From NCBI GenBank assembly GCA_024236235.1, contig JACKKV010000002.1:62001-126000 (forward strand): DNA of 64,000 nt, read 5' to 3'. Each line of letters begins with the position of its first letter. The first letter of the stretch is position 1. The notes under the pieces are model-generated. The model saw only the letters and a program-made list of their open reading frames with translations. It had not been told where the DNA came from and ran no database searches. Of the stretch, positions 43,441 to 52,699 are shown piece by piece. Source of the stretch: Novosphingobium sp. (GTDB lineage: Bacteria; Pseudomonadota; Alphaproteobacteria; Sphingomonadales; Sphingomonadaceae). Made by a program: the position numbers and the translations under genes.

Positions 43441-44187
43441 ATGGGTAGAGTTTCAGGCAAGGTAGCGATCATTACCGGCGCGGCGCAGGGAATGGGCGAA
43501 GCGCATGCCCGGCTGTTCGTGGCGGAAGGGGCGAAGGTCATCCTGACTGACCTCAACGACAAGGCCGGTCAGGCTCTGGCTGACAGTCTTGGCGAAAACG
43601 CCATGTTCATCCGGCAGGATGTGACGCAGAAGACGGACTGGCAACGCGTGGTGCAAGAGGGGGAGGCCCGCTTCGGCACCATCAACGTGCTCGTCGCCAA
43701 TGCCGGGGTGATCGGCAAGGTCGCCAGCACGCTCGACTTCACCGAGGAGGATTACCACTTCGTCTGCAATATCAACCAGACGGGTGTGTTCCTTGGCATT
43801 CAGGCGGTCCTGCCGTCGATGATCAAGGCCGGTGGCGGTTCGATCGTCAACATCTCCTCCATCGCCGGGATGGTGGCCTGCTATGGCCTGCCGAACATCG
43901 CCTATGTCGCCAGCAAATTCGCAGTGCGCGGCATGACCAAGCGCGTGGCGGTGGAGTTCGGTGACAAGAACATCCGCTGCAACTCGATTCACCCCGGTTT
44001 CATCAAGACCCCGATGATGGCCGCCGCCACGGATGAAGAGGGCGGTGACGCGGTGAGCATGATCCCGCTCAGGCGCATGGCCGAACCGGAAGAGGTTTCC
44101 AACCTGGCCCTGTTTCTGGCCAGTGGCGAATCCGCCTTCATTTCGGGCATGGAACATGTGATCGACGGCGGCATGACCGCCATGTAA
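43441..44187 (+). CDS. SDR-family oxidoreductase (glucose-dehydrogenase-like class)
   Basis: A 248-residue short-chain dehydrogenase. The cofactor motif is TGAAQGMGEA and the active site is YVASK preceded by NISSIAGM. A GGGAG Shine-Dalgarno precedes ATG 43441. It is separated from the upstream operon by 105 bases with two operator-like palindromes, so it likely has its own regulated promoter. Confidence 0.92.
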   Translation: MGRVSGKVAIITGAAQGMGEAHARLFVAEGAKVILTDLNDKAGQALADSLGENAMFIRQDVTQKTDWQRVVQEGEARFGTINVLVANAGVIGKVASTLDFTEEDYHFVCNINQTGVFLGIQAVLPSMIKAGGGSIVNISSIAGMVACYGLPNIAYVASKFAVRGMTKRVAVEFGDKNIRCNSIHPGFIKTPMMAAATDEEGGDAVSMIPLRRMAEPEEVSNLALFLASGESAFISGMEHVIDGGMTAM

Positions 44188-44507
44188 TCGCTGTGGCGGG
44201 CGGGGCTTGGGGCAGTGCCTTGGGTCGCCGCCCGGCCTGGCGTCAGCGTTGCATCGACTGTGCGTTGGCGCGCGGTGGACCGGCAAGGACCGGCTCTGCG
44301 AAATTGAACTGCGCCGGGTTGCAGGCATGTGCGACTGCGCCGCGCACGAAACAGTCACCGATCATTGATCTGTCCCGCACCGGGCTTTGCCGCGTCCGGC
44401 ATGGCCAGCCTTTCCATGCAAGCGTAGAATTTCCGACTGGCGTCGCAGCCGGTGACTGCCAGGCTGGCGGAGCCGGGGCCGCGCCAGTTTGAAGGCGGCT
44501 GGTCAAT
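44188..44507. other. Intergenic stretch after the SDR gene
   Basis: About 320 bases with no convincing gene, palindromic operator or tRNA. It ends in the terminator of the oppositely oriented TonB receptor gene. Confidence 0.5.
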
Positions 44508-44537
44508 AAAAAACCGGCCCGCAATTACGCGGGCCGG
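44508..44537 (-). terminator. Rho-independent terminator of the TonB receptor gene
   Basis: A 9-bp stem (44514-44522 with 44529-44537) around a six-base loop; on the minus strand it is followed by TTTTTT. It lies about 58 bases beyond the receptor stop. Confidence 0.88.
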
Positions 44538-44594
44538 CCAGGTTCCTTGCTGTTGGCTGGGGGCAGGGCCGCCCCCGGGCCATCAGTGCTGCGA

Positions 44595-46994
44595 TCAGAA
44601 GCGAACGGTCGCTTCCACGCCATAGGTACGGGGCATACCCGGGGTCAGCAGCACGGTGCCGAAAGCGCCAGCCGTGTCGTAACCGAACGGGTAATACTTC
44701 TTGTCGAAGACGTTCTTGCCCCAGAACTTGATCTGGTAGTTTTCGTGATTCCAGGCCAGGCTGGCGTTCACGAGCGCATAGCCCTTCGAGCCGACGAGGT
44801 CCGTCTTCCCGCCGGGATAAAGCTGGAACGTGCCACCCATACCGTCATTGACCAGAGCGGGCGGGCGGGCGTTGTCATTGAACATGTCGTACCAGAAGCT
44901 GCTCTTGTAAGAGACTTCACCGCTGAACACGATGTCGCCATCGGCAACCGTGCCCAGGGTCAGGTCACCGCCACCGCTGAGCGTCCATTTGGACGCAAAC
45001 GGAATCTGGTTGCCGGCAACCGGCGTCCCGCCAGCGGGGCCGCATGCTTCCGTTTCGATACCATCCGGGCTCAGACAGGGATTCTTCTTGTTGTACTTCG
45101 TGTCGAGATAACCGACCGCGCCGCGCAGGGTAAGAGCGGGGATGGGCTTGGCCAGCAGTTCGACTTCAAAGCCCTTCACCTTGCCGCTCAGATTGCGGTT
45201 GAACGAAAGACCGCCGATGACTTCGCTGACCTGCTGGTTCTGATAGTCATAGTGGAACACGGCGCCGTTGATCTGGACGCGATCGCCAGCAAAGCGGGTC
45301 TTGAAGCCGAATTCCCAGGAGTCCAGCTTTTCCGGTTGGACGAAGTAGACGGCGGCGGGTGTCACAAAGCCAAAGCCATTGTAACTGCCCGAACGATAAC
45401 CGCGGCTGAAGCTCAGGTACGTCTTGATACTGTCCGTCCAGGCGTAATTCAGGATCGCCCGGCCTGACCAGTTGTCATAGCTGTTCTTGAGATTCAGATC
45501 GTCGTAGAGTGAAAACACTTCCACCCCGGGGAAATCCGTGATCGGGTGCGAATAGCCATTGGCATACTGCAGCTTGTCCTTCGTGTAACGAAGGCCAGCC
45601 GTGAGTTCCAGCTGCTGCGTGATGCTGAGCGTCGCTTCGCTGTAAATCGCGAAAGTCTTGCGCTTCTGCCTGAAGCCGTAGAGCACGTTGAAGGAATTGT
45701 TGACGCCCGGCGCCCAATCGGCAGGATTGCCGTCAGCCGGGAAGTCAGGCAGGACGTTGTAGGCCAGAACAGTGTTGTTCGTGTCGATCTTGTCATTGCC
45801 GTAATAGATGCCGAGCAGGCCCTTCAGGCTTTCGCTGTCATAGTTGATGCGGAAGTCCTGGCTGAAATCCTTGCCCTTGGAACGGTAGAAGATAAAATAG
45901 ATATCCTGAGGCGTTGCATCGTTGTCGATATCGAGATTGTACTTGGAATCGGTGTAGCCGGTGACCGAGGTGATCGACCAGTTGTCGCCGATCTGGTAGT
46001 TCAGGTTGAAGTTCAGACCCCAGGATTCCGTCAGGAACTTGCCCTGCTTGTCATATGACACTTCCTTGTAGCTGCAGCAGACGGCGCCGCCGGGGGTGAT
46101 GCCGCCCTGGCGCGTGCTGCCGAAGAAGTCCGTGCCGCCATTGCCATTGGCGTCAGCACCGAGCAGGCCGAGGTAGTGCAGCGGATAGCCGATCGGATCA
46201 TCCTTGGCGTAATAGGCGCCGATATTGATGTCCAGGTCATCATTCGGCTTGATGCGCAGATTGCCGCGCAGGCCGATCGAATCCGCCGTGCCATAGCTGT
46301 CATGTGCGCCGGCAACCTTGTCGGGTTCGCTGAAATAACCGTCACCCTTCAGGCGGTTGAAGGCCAGACGCAGGCCGACCTGATCGGGCACCAGCGTGGC
46401 TTCGGCTGCACCCTGGATCTTCCAGCGGTTGTAATTGCCAAAGCCTGCGGTCAGGTAGCCATTGGCATCTTCCAGCTGCGGCTTGCGGGTGTACATGTTG
46501 ATCGCGCCGCCAGTGGTATTGCGACCGAACAGCGTGCCCTGCGGGCCACGCAGCACTTCGACGCGTTCCAGATCATACAGCTGCAGACCATGCGTATAAC
46601 GGAAGGTCTGGCTGACTTCGTCCACATAGACGCCGATCGGCGAGGCGGTGTTGGAAGTGAATTCGTTCGCCACACCGACGCCGCGAAGCGAGAAGTTGGG
46701 CGAGGTTTCACCATATTGCGAGCTGACCTGCAGGTTCGGCACGACATTGCCCAGATCGGCTGATGCAGTGACGCCGCGCGAGGCAAGCTGTTCAGCGCCA
46801 ATGGCCGAGATCGAGATCGGCACGTCCTGCAGATTTTCGCTGCGCTTCGATGCGGTCACGACGATTTCGCCGAGACCCTGGCCGGCCGAGCCGGATTGCG
46901 CCATGGCGGGCGCGGCGACGAGCGCCGTGGTTCCGAGCAGGGCCGCCGTCAGGCCCAGCCGGACGCCGGCAACAGGAAAACTAGTGGAATGCAT
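44595..46994 (-). CDS. TonB-dependent receptor
   Basis: A 799-residue outer-membrane receptor. A signal peptide (to about residue 32, ALVAAPAMAQ) is followed by the plug domain starting GEIVVTASKRSENLQDVP and a 22-strand barrel ending VEATVRF with terminal Phe. Sphingomonads use such receptors for uptake of hydrophobic or large substrates besides siderophores. In this neighbourhood the ligand is probably the catabolic substrate. Its upstream region holds two operator-like repeats and the second TetR gene. Confidence 0.95.
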   Translation of the reverse strand: MHSTSFPVAGVRLGLTAALLGTTALVAAPAMAQSGSAGQGLGEIVVTASKRSENLQDVPISISAIGAEQLASRGVTASADLGNVVPNLQVSSQYGETSPNFSLRGVGVANEFTSNTASPIGVYVDEVSQTFRYTHGLQLYDLERVEVLRGPQGTLFGRNTTGGAINMYTRKPQLEDANGYLTAGFGNYNRWKIQGAAEATLVPDQVGLRLAFNRLKGDGYFSEPDKVAGAHDSYGTADSIGLRGNLRIKPNDDLDINIGAYYAKDDPIGYPLHYLGLLGADANGNGGTDFFGSTRQGGITPGGAVCCSYKEVSYDKQGKFLTESWGLNFNLNYQIGDNWSITSVTGYTDSKYNLDIDNDATPQDIYFIFYRSKGKDFSQDFRINYDSESLKGLLGIYYGNDKIDTNNTVLAYNVLPDFPADGNPADWAPGVNNSFNVLYGFRQKRKTFAIYSEATLSITQQLELTAGLRYTKDKLQYANGYSHPITDFPGVEVFSLYDDLNLKNSYDNWSGRAILNYAWTDSIKTYLSFSRGYRSGSYNGFGFVTPAAVYFVQPEKLDSWEFGFKTRFAGDRVQINGAVFHYDYQNQQVSEVIGGLSFNRNLSGKVKGFEVELLAKPIPALTLRGAVGYLDTKYNKKNPCLSPDGIETEACGPAGGTPVAGNQIPFASKWTLSGGGDLTLGTVADGDIVFSGEVSYKSSFWYDMFNDNARPPALVNDGMGGTFQLYPGGKTDLVGSKGYALVNASLAWNHENYQIKFWGKNVFDKKYYPFGYDTAGAFGTVLLTPGMPRTYGVEATVRF

Positions 46995-47084
46995 GACTTC
47001 TCTCCTCCCAATTCATGCGGCGCCATGCAGGCACCGCCGAGCTTGCGTTATTTGTAACTGATAAAGAGCCAAATTCCCCGTGTC

Positions 47085-47096
47085 AACGCCAGCGTT
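47085..47096. promoter_or_regulatory. Inverted repeat AACGC-CA-GCGTT upstream of the TonB receptor
   Basis: A 5-2-5 inverted repeat about 91 bases before the receptor start, matching the repeat at 43412-43423. The flanks TC and AA extend symmetry slightly (TCAACGC ... GCGTTAA). Confidence 0.55.
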
Positions 47097-47227
47097 AATT
47101 GACCTGCCGGATCATAAGGCGGGTTAAGCCCCGCTGTCGAATTTTTCTAAAAACCCTTTTAAAACATATGTGTGGGCAGGTGTTATGGAAATTGACGTCA
47201 CCACCACCGGAGATGTGGCACACTTTT

Positions 47228-47244
47228 TCAACGCCATTGTTGTA
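47228..47244. promoter_or_regulatory. Operator-like sequence related to the LLM palindrome
   Basis: Read on the minus strand this is TACAACAATGGCGTTGA, which matches the first 17 bases of the palindrome at 36995-37012 at 15 positions. It lies between the second TetR stop and the receptor gene. Confidence 0.5.
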
Positions 47245-47292
47245 AAATCGGCACAGTTTGCGCGCGGTTTCCGGGCAGCCGCGCACGCCGGT

Positions 47293-47943
47293 TCAATAAG
47301 GCGATTCCAGCCCGGCCATCACCATGTCGGCAAAAATCTTGCCGATATCCTCGCTCGCGCCCGGTGCATCCGGTCTGAACCAGCGATGGCTCCAGTTGAG
47401 CATGCCCAGAATGCCGAACGTCACGGTCCGGGCCGCGCCGATGTTGCGAAAACTGCCGTCAGCATAGCCTTGCTCGACAATGTCCACGAAACAATCCTCG
47501 ATACTGCGGTTGAGCCCGCGCATGTGCCTGGACCAGTCCGTGCGTTTGCCGGTGACCTGCTTGAGATCCTCGCGGACATAGATGTGCAGCAGCGGGTAAT
47601 TTTCCGCAAAGGAGGTCATGAAAGCCATGACCAGTTCGCGCATCTTGCGGGCCGGTTTCATATTGCTGCCTGCAATCCGGCGGGCGAGCGCCTCATTGTT
47701 TTCAAGCACGGCGCGGACGATCTCGTCGAACATCTCTTCCTTGGAGGAGAAGTAATAATAGATCGTCGCCCGGTCGATGCCCACTTCCGCCGCCACGGCG
47801 CTGAGGCTGGCCCCCTGGTAACCGAGCTTGTGAAAGACGCGCACGGCTGCTTCCGCGATTTCCGCCTTGCGGATTTCATAGGATGCGCGCGCTTCCTTCT
47901 GTGCCGAAAGTCGCCGTTTGCCGATCACCGTATTTGCAGCCAA
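47293..47943 (-). CDS. TetR/AcrR-family regulator (second paralog)
   Basis: A repressor with HTH IAEAAVRVFHKLGYQGASLS and IDRATIYYYFSSKEEM, and a C-terminal domain ending WSHRWFRPDA and AGLESPY. TTG 47943 is preferred as start: it has GGGGGTCG upstream and gives 216 residues, exactly the length of the paralog at 36157. GTG 47928 is an alternative; longer starts are not supported. It probably controls the receptor gene just downstream and possibly the SDR gene upstream. Confidence 0.88.
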   Translation of the reverse strand: MAANTVIGKRRLSAQKEARASYEIRKAEIAEAAVRVFHKLGYQGASLSAVAAEVGIDRATIYYYFSSKEEMFDEIVRAVLENNEALARRIAGSNMKPARKMRELVMAFMTSFAENYPLLHIYVREDLKQVTGKRTDWSRHMRGLNRSIEDCFVDIVEQGYADGSFRNIGAARTVTFGILGMLNWSHRWFRPDAPGASEDIGKIFADMVMAGLESPY

Positions 47944-48065
47944 GAAATCGACCCCCGCATCTGGCGCCTGACCGATCGTCGGCAGAGCGTCTGGTAAGTG
48001 GCCGGTCGTCCCCGGACCGGACCTATGACATATGCGGCAACAAGACGGCAGTTTCAAACCCCGTG

Positions 48066-48851
48066 TCAGCCGCGCGGCCCGCCGGCGACGTAAAGCACCT
48101 GCCCCGTAACGAATGAGGAGCGTGAATCGCAAAAGAAAGCCACGGCATTGGCGATGTCGTCAGGGGTGCCCGTCCGTTTGACGACGATGTCGCGCATCAT
48201 CATGTCCGACAGTTCCGCGATCGACATTTTCATGCGATCCGCCACGCCTCTGGTCATCTCGGTGACCACGAACCCGGGCGCCACCGCATTGGCTGTGATT
48301 CCATACTGGCCGAGTTCGATCGCCAGCGTCCTGGTCAGTCCCTGAACGCCCGCCTTGGCTGCGGAATAATTGGTTTCGCCGAATACGCCGAGGGCGGCGA
48401 TGCTGGACAGGTTGACGATGCGCCCCCAGCCTGCGGTGCGCATATGCGGCACGACCTGGCGGCACATGAGGAAGCAGGCCTTTAGGTTGACGTCAATGAC
48501 CGTATCCCAGTCTGCGCTGCTCATCCGGCTCAGTGTGCTGTCGCGCAGAACGCCGGCATTGTTGACGAGCACGGTCGGCGGACCCATCATCGCCTCGATC
48601 TGGTTGATGGCGCGCGCCACCTGACCCTCATCCGCGACATTGCAGCCGACCGGCAAGGCGCGGCGACCCGCCGCCTCCACAGCCCGGGCCGTTTCACCGC
48701 AGGCATCGGCGGCAAGATCGACCAGCGCGACATCGCAACCATCTGCGGCCAGACGCCGGGCGATGGCGGCGCCGATGCCGCGCGCCGCGCCCGTGACGAT
48801 GGCCACGGGGTGTTCGGGCGGTTGCAGGGGCGGGCTGGAAGTTGCATTCAT
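48066..48851 (-). CDS. FabG-like SDR oxidoreductase
   Basis: A 261-residue short-chain dehydrogenase with TGAARGIGAAIARRL, NNAGVLRD, NLSSIAALG and the active-site YSAAKAG. ATG 48851 is preferred; the frame is open to 49001 without a plausible start. It is divergent from the Baeyer-Villiger-like monooxygenase gene and could supply its ketone substrate by oxidising an alcohol, though this is inferred from position. Confidence 0.92.
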   Translation of the reverse strand: MNATSSPPLQPPEHPVAIVTGAARGIGAAIARRLAADGCDVALVDLAADACGETARAVEAAGRRALPVGCNVADEGQVARAINQIEAMMGPPTVLVNNAGVLRDSTLSRMSSADWDTVIDVNLKACFLMCRQVVPHMRTAGWGRIVNLSSIAALGVFGETNYSAAKAGVQGLTRTLAIELGQYGITANAVAPGFVVTEMTRGVADRMKMSIAELSDMMMRDIVVKRTGTPDDIANAVAFFCDSRSSFVTGQVLYVAGGPRG

Positions 48852-49200
48852 GGCCTGCTCTGTCCCTGATGTCCCATTTCCAGACCTCCCCGTCTCTCTC
48901 GCAGCTGCGGTATGTTGACCTTGGGTAAACAGTATGGACAAGGCCACGTCGCCGTCAATGGTGTCGTGGAAAAACATCCTGGCTGCACCTGTTTTTTGCA
49001 AAAACGCCGAGTGCGAAGGGAGGATGGCGAGAGTGCCCGGGTATTGGCTTGATCAGAATGCCCATTGAAAAACCGGGACTATTGGTGATTGCGTGAACTC
49101 AAAGCTTTCTCTCTTGCCGGCAATGACGTGAATCTGCGCTTCCACACAACTGTTGACGTTTTCGGAATGCTGTGACAGATCGGCGGAAACGGGAGATATC
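48852..49200. promoter_or_regulatory. Divergent promoter region of the SDR and monooxygenase genes
   Basis: About 350 bases without a gene. An imperfect palindrome TGTTGACC-TTG-GGTAAACA lies at 48913-48931, 62 bases before the SDR start on its strand. GGTGTCGTGGAA at 48960-48971 is identical to 30893-30904, and the bases CAATGGTGT overlap the core of the palindrome at 36995. Confidence 0.5.
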
Positions 49201-50820
49201 ATGCCTCAGACTGTCGACATCGTGATTATCGGCGCGGGCTTTGCCGGACTGCGCGCGCTTTACAGTTTTCGTGAGCAGGGTTTTTCAGTCGCTGTGCTGG
49301 AGCGCGATGACGAAGTTGGCGGGGTGTGGAATTTCAACCGTTACCCCGGCGCCCGCTGCGATGTGGAAAGTTTCGATTATTCCTACCGCTTCTCCAGCGA
49401 ACTGGAACAGGAATGGCGGTGGAGTGAGCGTTATGCGACTCAGCCGGAAATCCTCGAATATATCCGCCATGTCGCAGATCGCTTCGACCTTCGCCGCAAT
49501 ATCGAATTCAACACCACGGTCACGGGCGCAAGCTATGACGAGGCGAATGCGCGCTGGACGGTAAGCGCCGAAGATGGCCGCAGCTGGAGCGCGCAATTCG
49601 TGGTGCTCGCGATGGGACAGCTCTCCACGCCAAAGAACACAACCTATCCTGGACAGGAAGATTTCAGGGGCCAGATCTATTATAGTGCCCGTTTTCCGCG
49701 CGAAGGCGTTGATTTCGAAGGAAAGCGCGTCGCAATCATCGGCACCGGATCGTCCGGCGTGCAGATGACCCCGGTGGTGGCCGCCAAGGCGAGGCAACTG
49801 ACCGTATTCCAGCGCACCGCCAACTATTCGATTCCCGCCGCCAACGCGCCCGTCAGCGATGAAGAGGACGCCTATGTAAAGGCGCATTATGCGGAGCGGC
49901 GCGATCAGGCGCGCAATTCCCCCAGCGGGCTCGGGTTCAAGCCCGATCCGCGTTCCGCAACCGAAGTGCCGGAGGAAGAACGCGAGGTTGCGTTCGAAAA
50001 GGCCTGGAACCGGCTTGGCTTCGGCTTCGCGCTGGTCTTCAAGGATATCCTCCTCAACGAAGCGTCCAACGCGATTGCCTCCGATTTCATCCGCCGCAAG
50101 ATTGCCGAGCAGGTTGACGATCCCTGGACGCGCGACAAGCTGACGCCCAGGGGCTTCCCCTTTGGCACCCGACGCCCGTCCGTTGACGGTGGCTATTTCC
50201 GGACCTTCAATCGCGACAATGTTCGGCTGGTCGACATTTCGGAAACCCCGATCGAAGGCTTTACCCCGACGGGCCTCAAAACCAGTGCCGAGGAATGCGA
50301 ATTCGACATCGTGATTTACGCGACCGGCTTCGATGCGTTCACCGGATCGCTGCTGAAGCCCGAAATCACAGGCCGCGCGGGCCAGACGCTGAAGCAGAAA
50401 TGGGCGGACGGGCCGATCAGCCAGCTGGGCCTTGCAACCGCCGGTTTTCCCAACCTGTTCATCATCGTCGGGCCGGGCAGCCCCTCGCTCCTCGCCAATG
50501 TCCTCCTGTCCTCCGAAGATCAGGTGGACTGGCTGACAGACCTGTTCGTGAAGGCACGGGATGAGGGCATCAGCGAGGTCGAGGCCACCGCAGAGGCGGA
50601 ACGGGCCTGGGGCGAATATGTCAACGAACGCGCGAAGGAGACGCTCTATATGCAGACGCCGTCCTTCTACAATGGCGCTGAAATCCCCGGCAAACCACGC
50701 GTCTTCATGCCCTATTCGGGCGGCGTGCGCCATTACCGGCTGCTGATGGAACGCTGTGCCGGGGAGGGTTATTCGGGCTTTGAACTGCGCAAGGAACGGC
50801 AGAAAGCATCGGCGGGCTGA
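49201..50820 (+). CDS. Baeyer-Villiger-like flavin monooxygenase
   Basis: A 539-residue FAD/NADPH monooxygenase of the cyclohexanone-monooxygenase group. The FAD motif is GAGFAG (11-16), the NADPH motif GTGSSG (181-186), and FDYSYRFSSELEQEWRWSER is typical of this group. The BVMO fingerprint FxGxxxHxxxW appears as F155-R-G with Tyr161 for His and Phe165 for Trp. Such enzymes insert oxygen beside a ketone to form an ester or lactone. GGGAG precedes ATG 49201. Confidence 0.88.
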   Translation: MPQTVDIVIIGAGFAGLRALYSFREQGFSVAVLERDDEVGGVWNFNRYPGARCDVESFDYSYRFSSELEQEWRWSERYATQPEILEYIRHVADRFDLRRNIEFNTTVTGASYDEANARWTVSAEDGRSWSAQFVVLAMGQLSTPKNTTYPGQEDFRGQIYYSARFPREGVDFEGKRVAIIGTGSSGVQMTPVVAAKARQLTVFQRTANYSIPAANAPVSDEEDAYVKAHYAERRDQARNSPSGLGFKPDPRSATEVPEEEREVAFEKAWNRLGFGFALVFKDILLNEASNAIASDFIRRKIAEQVDDPWTRDKLTPRGFPFGTRRPSVDGGYFRTFNRDNVRLVDISETPIEGFTPTGLKTSAEECEFDIVIYATGFDAFTGSLLKPEITGRAGQTLKQKWADGPISQLGLATAGFPNLFIIVGPGSPSLLANVLLSSEDQVDWLTDLFVKARDEGISEVEATAEAERAWGEYVNERAKETLYMQTPSFYNGAEIPGKPRVFMPYSGGVRHYRLLMERCAGEGYSGFELRKERQKASAG

Positions 50821-50873
50821 CGCCGCGCCGACGGACTAGCCGATCGCTCCTGGCGCCTTTCGGCTTCCCTAGT

Positions 50874-52547
50874 TCACCGCGTCAGCTTCTTGTACGCCAA
50901 CCGGGTCGGCCGATCCGCAGCATCGCCCAGGCGGCGGCGCTTGTCTTCCTCGTAAGCCTCAAAGTTGCCTTCGAACCATTCGACATGGCTGTTGCCTTCG
51001 AACGCCAGGATATGCGTGGCGAGGCGGTCGAGGAAGAAGCGGTCGTGCGAAATGACCACGGCGCAACCGGCGAAGTTTTCAATCGCGTCTTCGAGCGCGG
51101 CCAGTGTTTCCACGTCGAGGTCATTGGTCGGTTCGTCCAGCAGCAGCACGTTGCCGCCGGCCTTCAGCATCTTGGCCATATGCACGCGATTGCGTTCACC
51201 GCCTGACAGCTTGCCGACATTCTTCTGCTGGTCCGCGCCCTTGAAGTTGAACGCGCCGACATAGGCCCGCGTGCTCATATCCTGCCCGTTGACCTTCATG
51301 TAATCGAGCCCGTCGGAGATTTCCTCCCAGACATTGTGCTTGGGATCGAGGTGATCGCGGCTCTGGTCGACATAGCCGAGGTGGACGGTGCTGCCGATTT
51401 CGATGGTGCCGCTGTCAGGTGTTTCCTTGCCGGTGATGATCTTGAACAGCGTGGATTTACCCGCCCCGTTCGGCCCGATCACGCCCACGATGCCGCCCGG
51501 CGGCAAGGTGAAGGAGAGGTCTTCGAACAACAGCTTGTCGCCATAGGCCTTGGAGATGTTCTTCACCTCGATGACCTTGCCGCCCAGCCGTTCCGGCACC
51601 TGGATGACGATCTGGGCCTTGCCCACGCTGCGGTTGTCCTGCGCGTTCTGCAGTTCCTCGAACTTGCGGATACGGGCCTTGGACTTGGTCTGGCGCGCGG
51701 CCGGGGTCTGCCGGATCCATTCAAGCTCGCGCTGCAGCGCCTTCTGCTTGCCGCTTTCCTCGCGGCTTTCCTGTTCAAGCCGCTTGGCCTTCTTTTCCAG
51801 ATAGGTCGAGTAATTGCCTTCGTAAGGATAGTAGGATCCGCGATCGAGTTCGAGAATCCAGCCCACGACATGATCGAGGAAGTAGCGGTCGTGAGTGATC
51901 ATCAGCACCGCACCGGCATATTCCTTGAGGTGGTTTTCCAGCCATTCCACGCTTTCCGCGTCAAGATGGTTGGTCGGTTCGTCCAGCAACAGGATCGAGG
52001 GCTTCTGGATCAGCAGGCGGGTGAGCGCGACGCGGCGTTTTTCACCGCCTGACAGATCCTTGACTGACCAGTCACCCGGCGGGCAGCGCAAGGCTTCCAT
52101 CGCCACTTCGAGCTGGTTGTCCAGCGTCCAGCCATCGACCGCGTCGATCTTGTCCTGAAGTTCGCCCATCTCGGCGCCCAGAGTGTCGAAATCCGCATCC
52201 GGTTCGCACATCAGCGCGCTGATTTCATTGAAGCGGTCGACCATGTCAGCGATCCCGCGCGCGCCGTCCTTGACATTTTCGAGCACGGTCTTGGAGGTGT
52301 CGAGTTCCGGCTCCTGCTCCAGATAGCCGACAGTGATGTTCTCACCCGGCCAGGCCTCGCCCGTAAAATCCTTGTCAATGCCCGCCATGATCTTGATCAG
52401 CGTGGATTTGCCCGCGCCGTTGGGGCCGACGATGCCGATCTTGGCACCCTGATAGAACTGCAGGTTGATGTTGCTGAGCACCGGCTTTTGCGCGCCGGGG
52501 AAACTCTTCGTCATGTTCTTCATGACATATGCATATTGGGCGGCCAT
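50874..52547 (-). CDS. ettA: Energy-dependent translational throttle protein EttA
   Basis: A 557-residue ABC-F protein, the normal EttA length. It has two ABC domains, each with Walker A GPNGAGKST, and signatures LSGGEKRRVAL and LSGGERNRVHM; between them lies the linker rich in charged residues, with WILELDRGSYYPYEGNYSTY and the arm beyond it. EttA binds the ribosomal E site and tunes translation to ATP/ADP. ATG 52547 begins MAAQYAYVMKNM as in orthologs. Confidence 0.95.
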   Translation of the reverse strand: MAAQYAYVMKNMTKSFPGAQKPVLSNINLQFYQGAKIGIVGPNGAGKSTLIKIMAGIDKDFTGEAWPGENITVGYLEQEPELDTSKTVLENVKDGARGIADMVDRFNEISALMCEPDADFDTLGAEMGELQDKIDAVDGWTLDNQLEVAMEALRCPPGDWSVKDLSGGEKRRVALTRLLIQKPSILLLDEPTNHLDAESVEWLENHLKEYAGAVLMITHDRYFLDHVVGWILELDRGSYYPYEGNYSTYLEKKAKRLEQESREESGKQKALQRELEWIRQTPAARQTKSKARIRKFEELQNAQDNRSVGKAQIVIQVPERLGGKVIEVKNISKAYGDKLLFEDLSFTLPPGGIVGVIGPNGAGKSTLFKIITGKETPDSGTIEIGSTVHLGYVDQSRDHLDPKHNVWEEISDGLDYMKVNGQDMSTRAYVGAFNFKGADQQKNVGKLSGGERNRVHMAKMLKAGGNVLLLDEPTNDLDVETLAALEDAIENFAGCAVVISHDRFFLDRLATHILAFEGNSHVEWFEGNFEAYEEDKRRRLGDAADRPTRLAYKKLTR

Positions 52548-52699
52548 GGTCGTCCTTCGGGGAAATCGGATGGATGAGGAATTGCGCGCCATGTAGCGAT
52601 GGCGAAGGGGCGCGGCAAGGTGGGGGAGGAACGCCGTGAATTTGCTTGAAATGTCCCCACAGATTGCTCACGTCGAGACATATCCTGGTGAGTTGGAAC

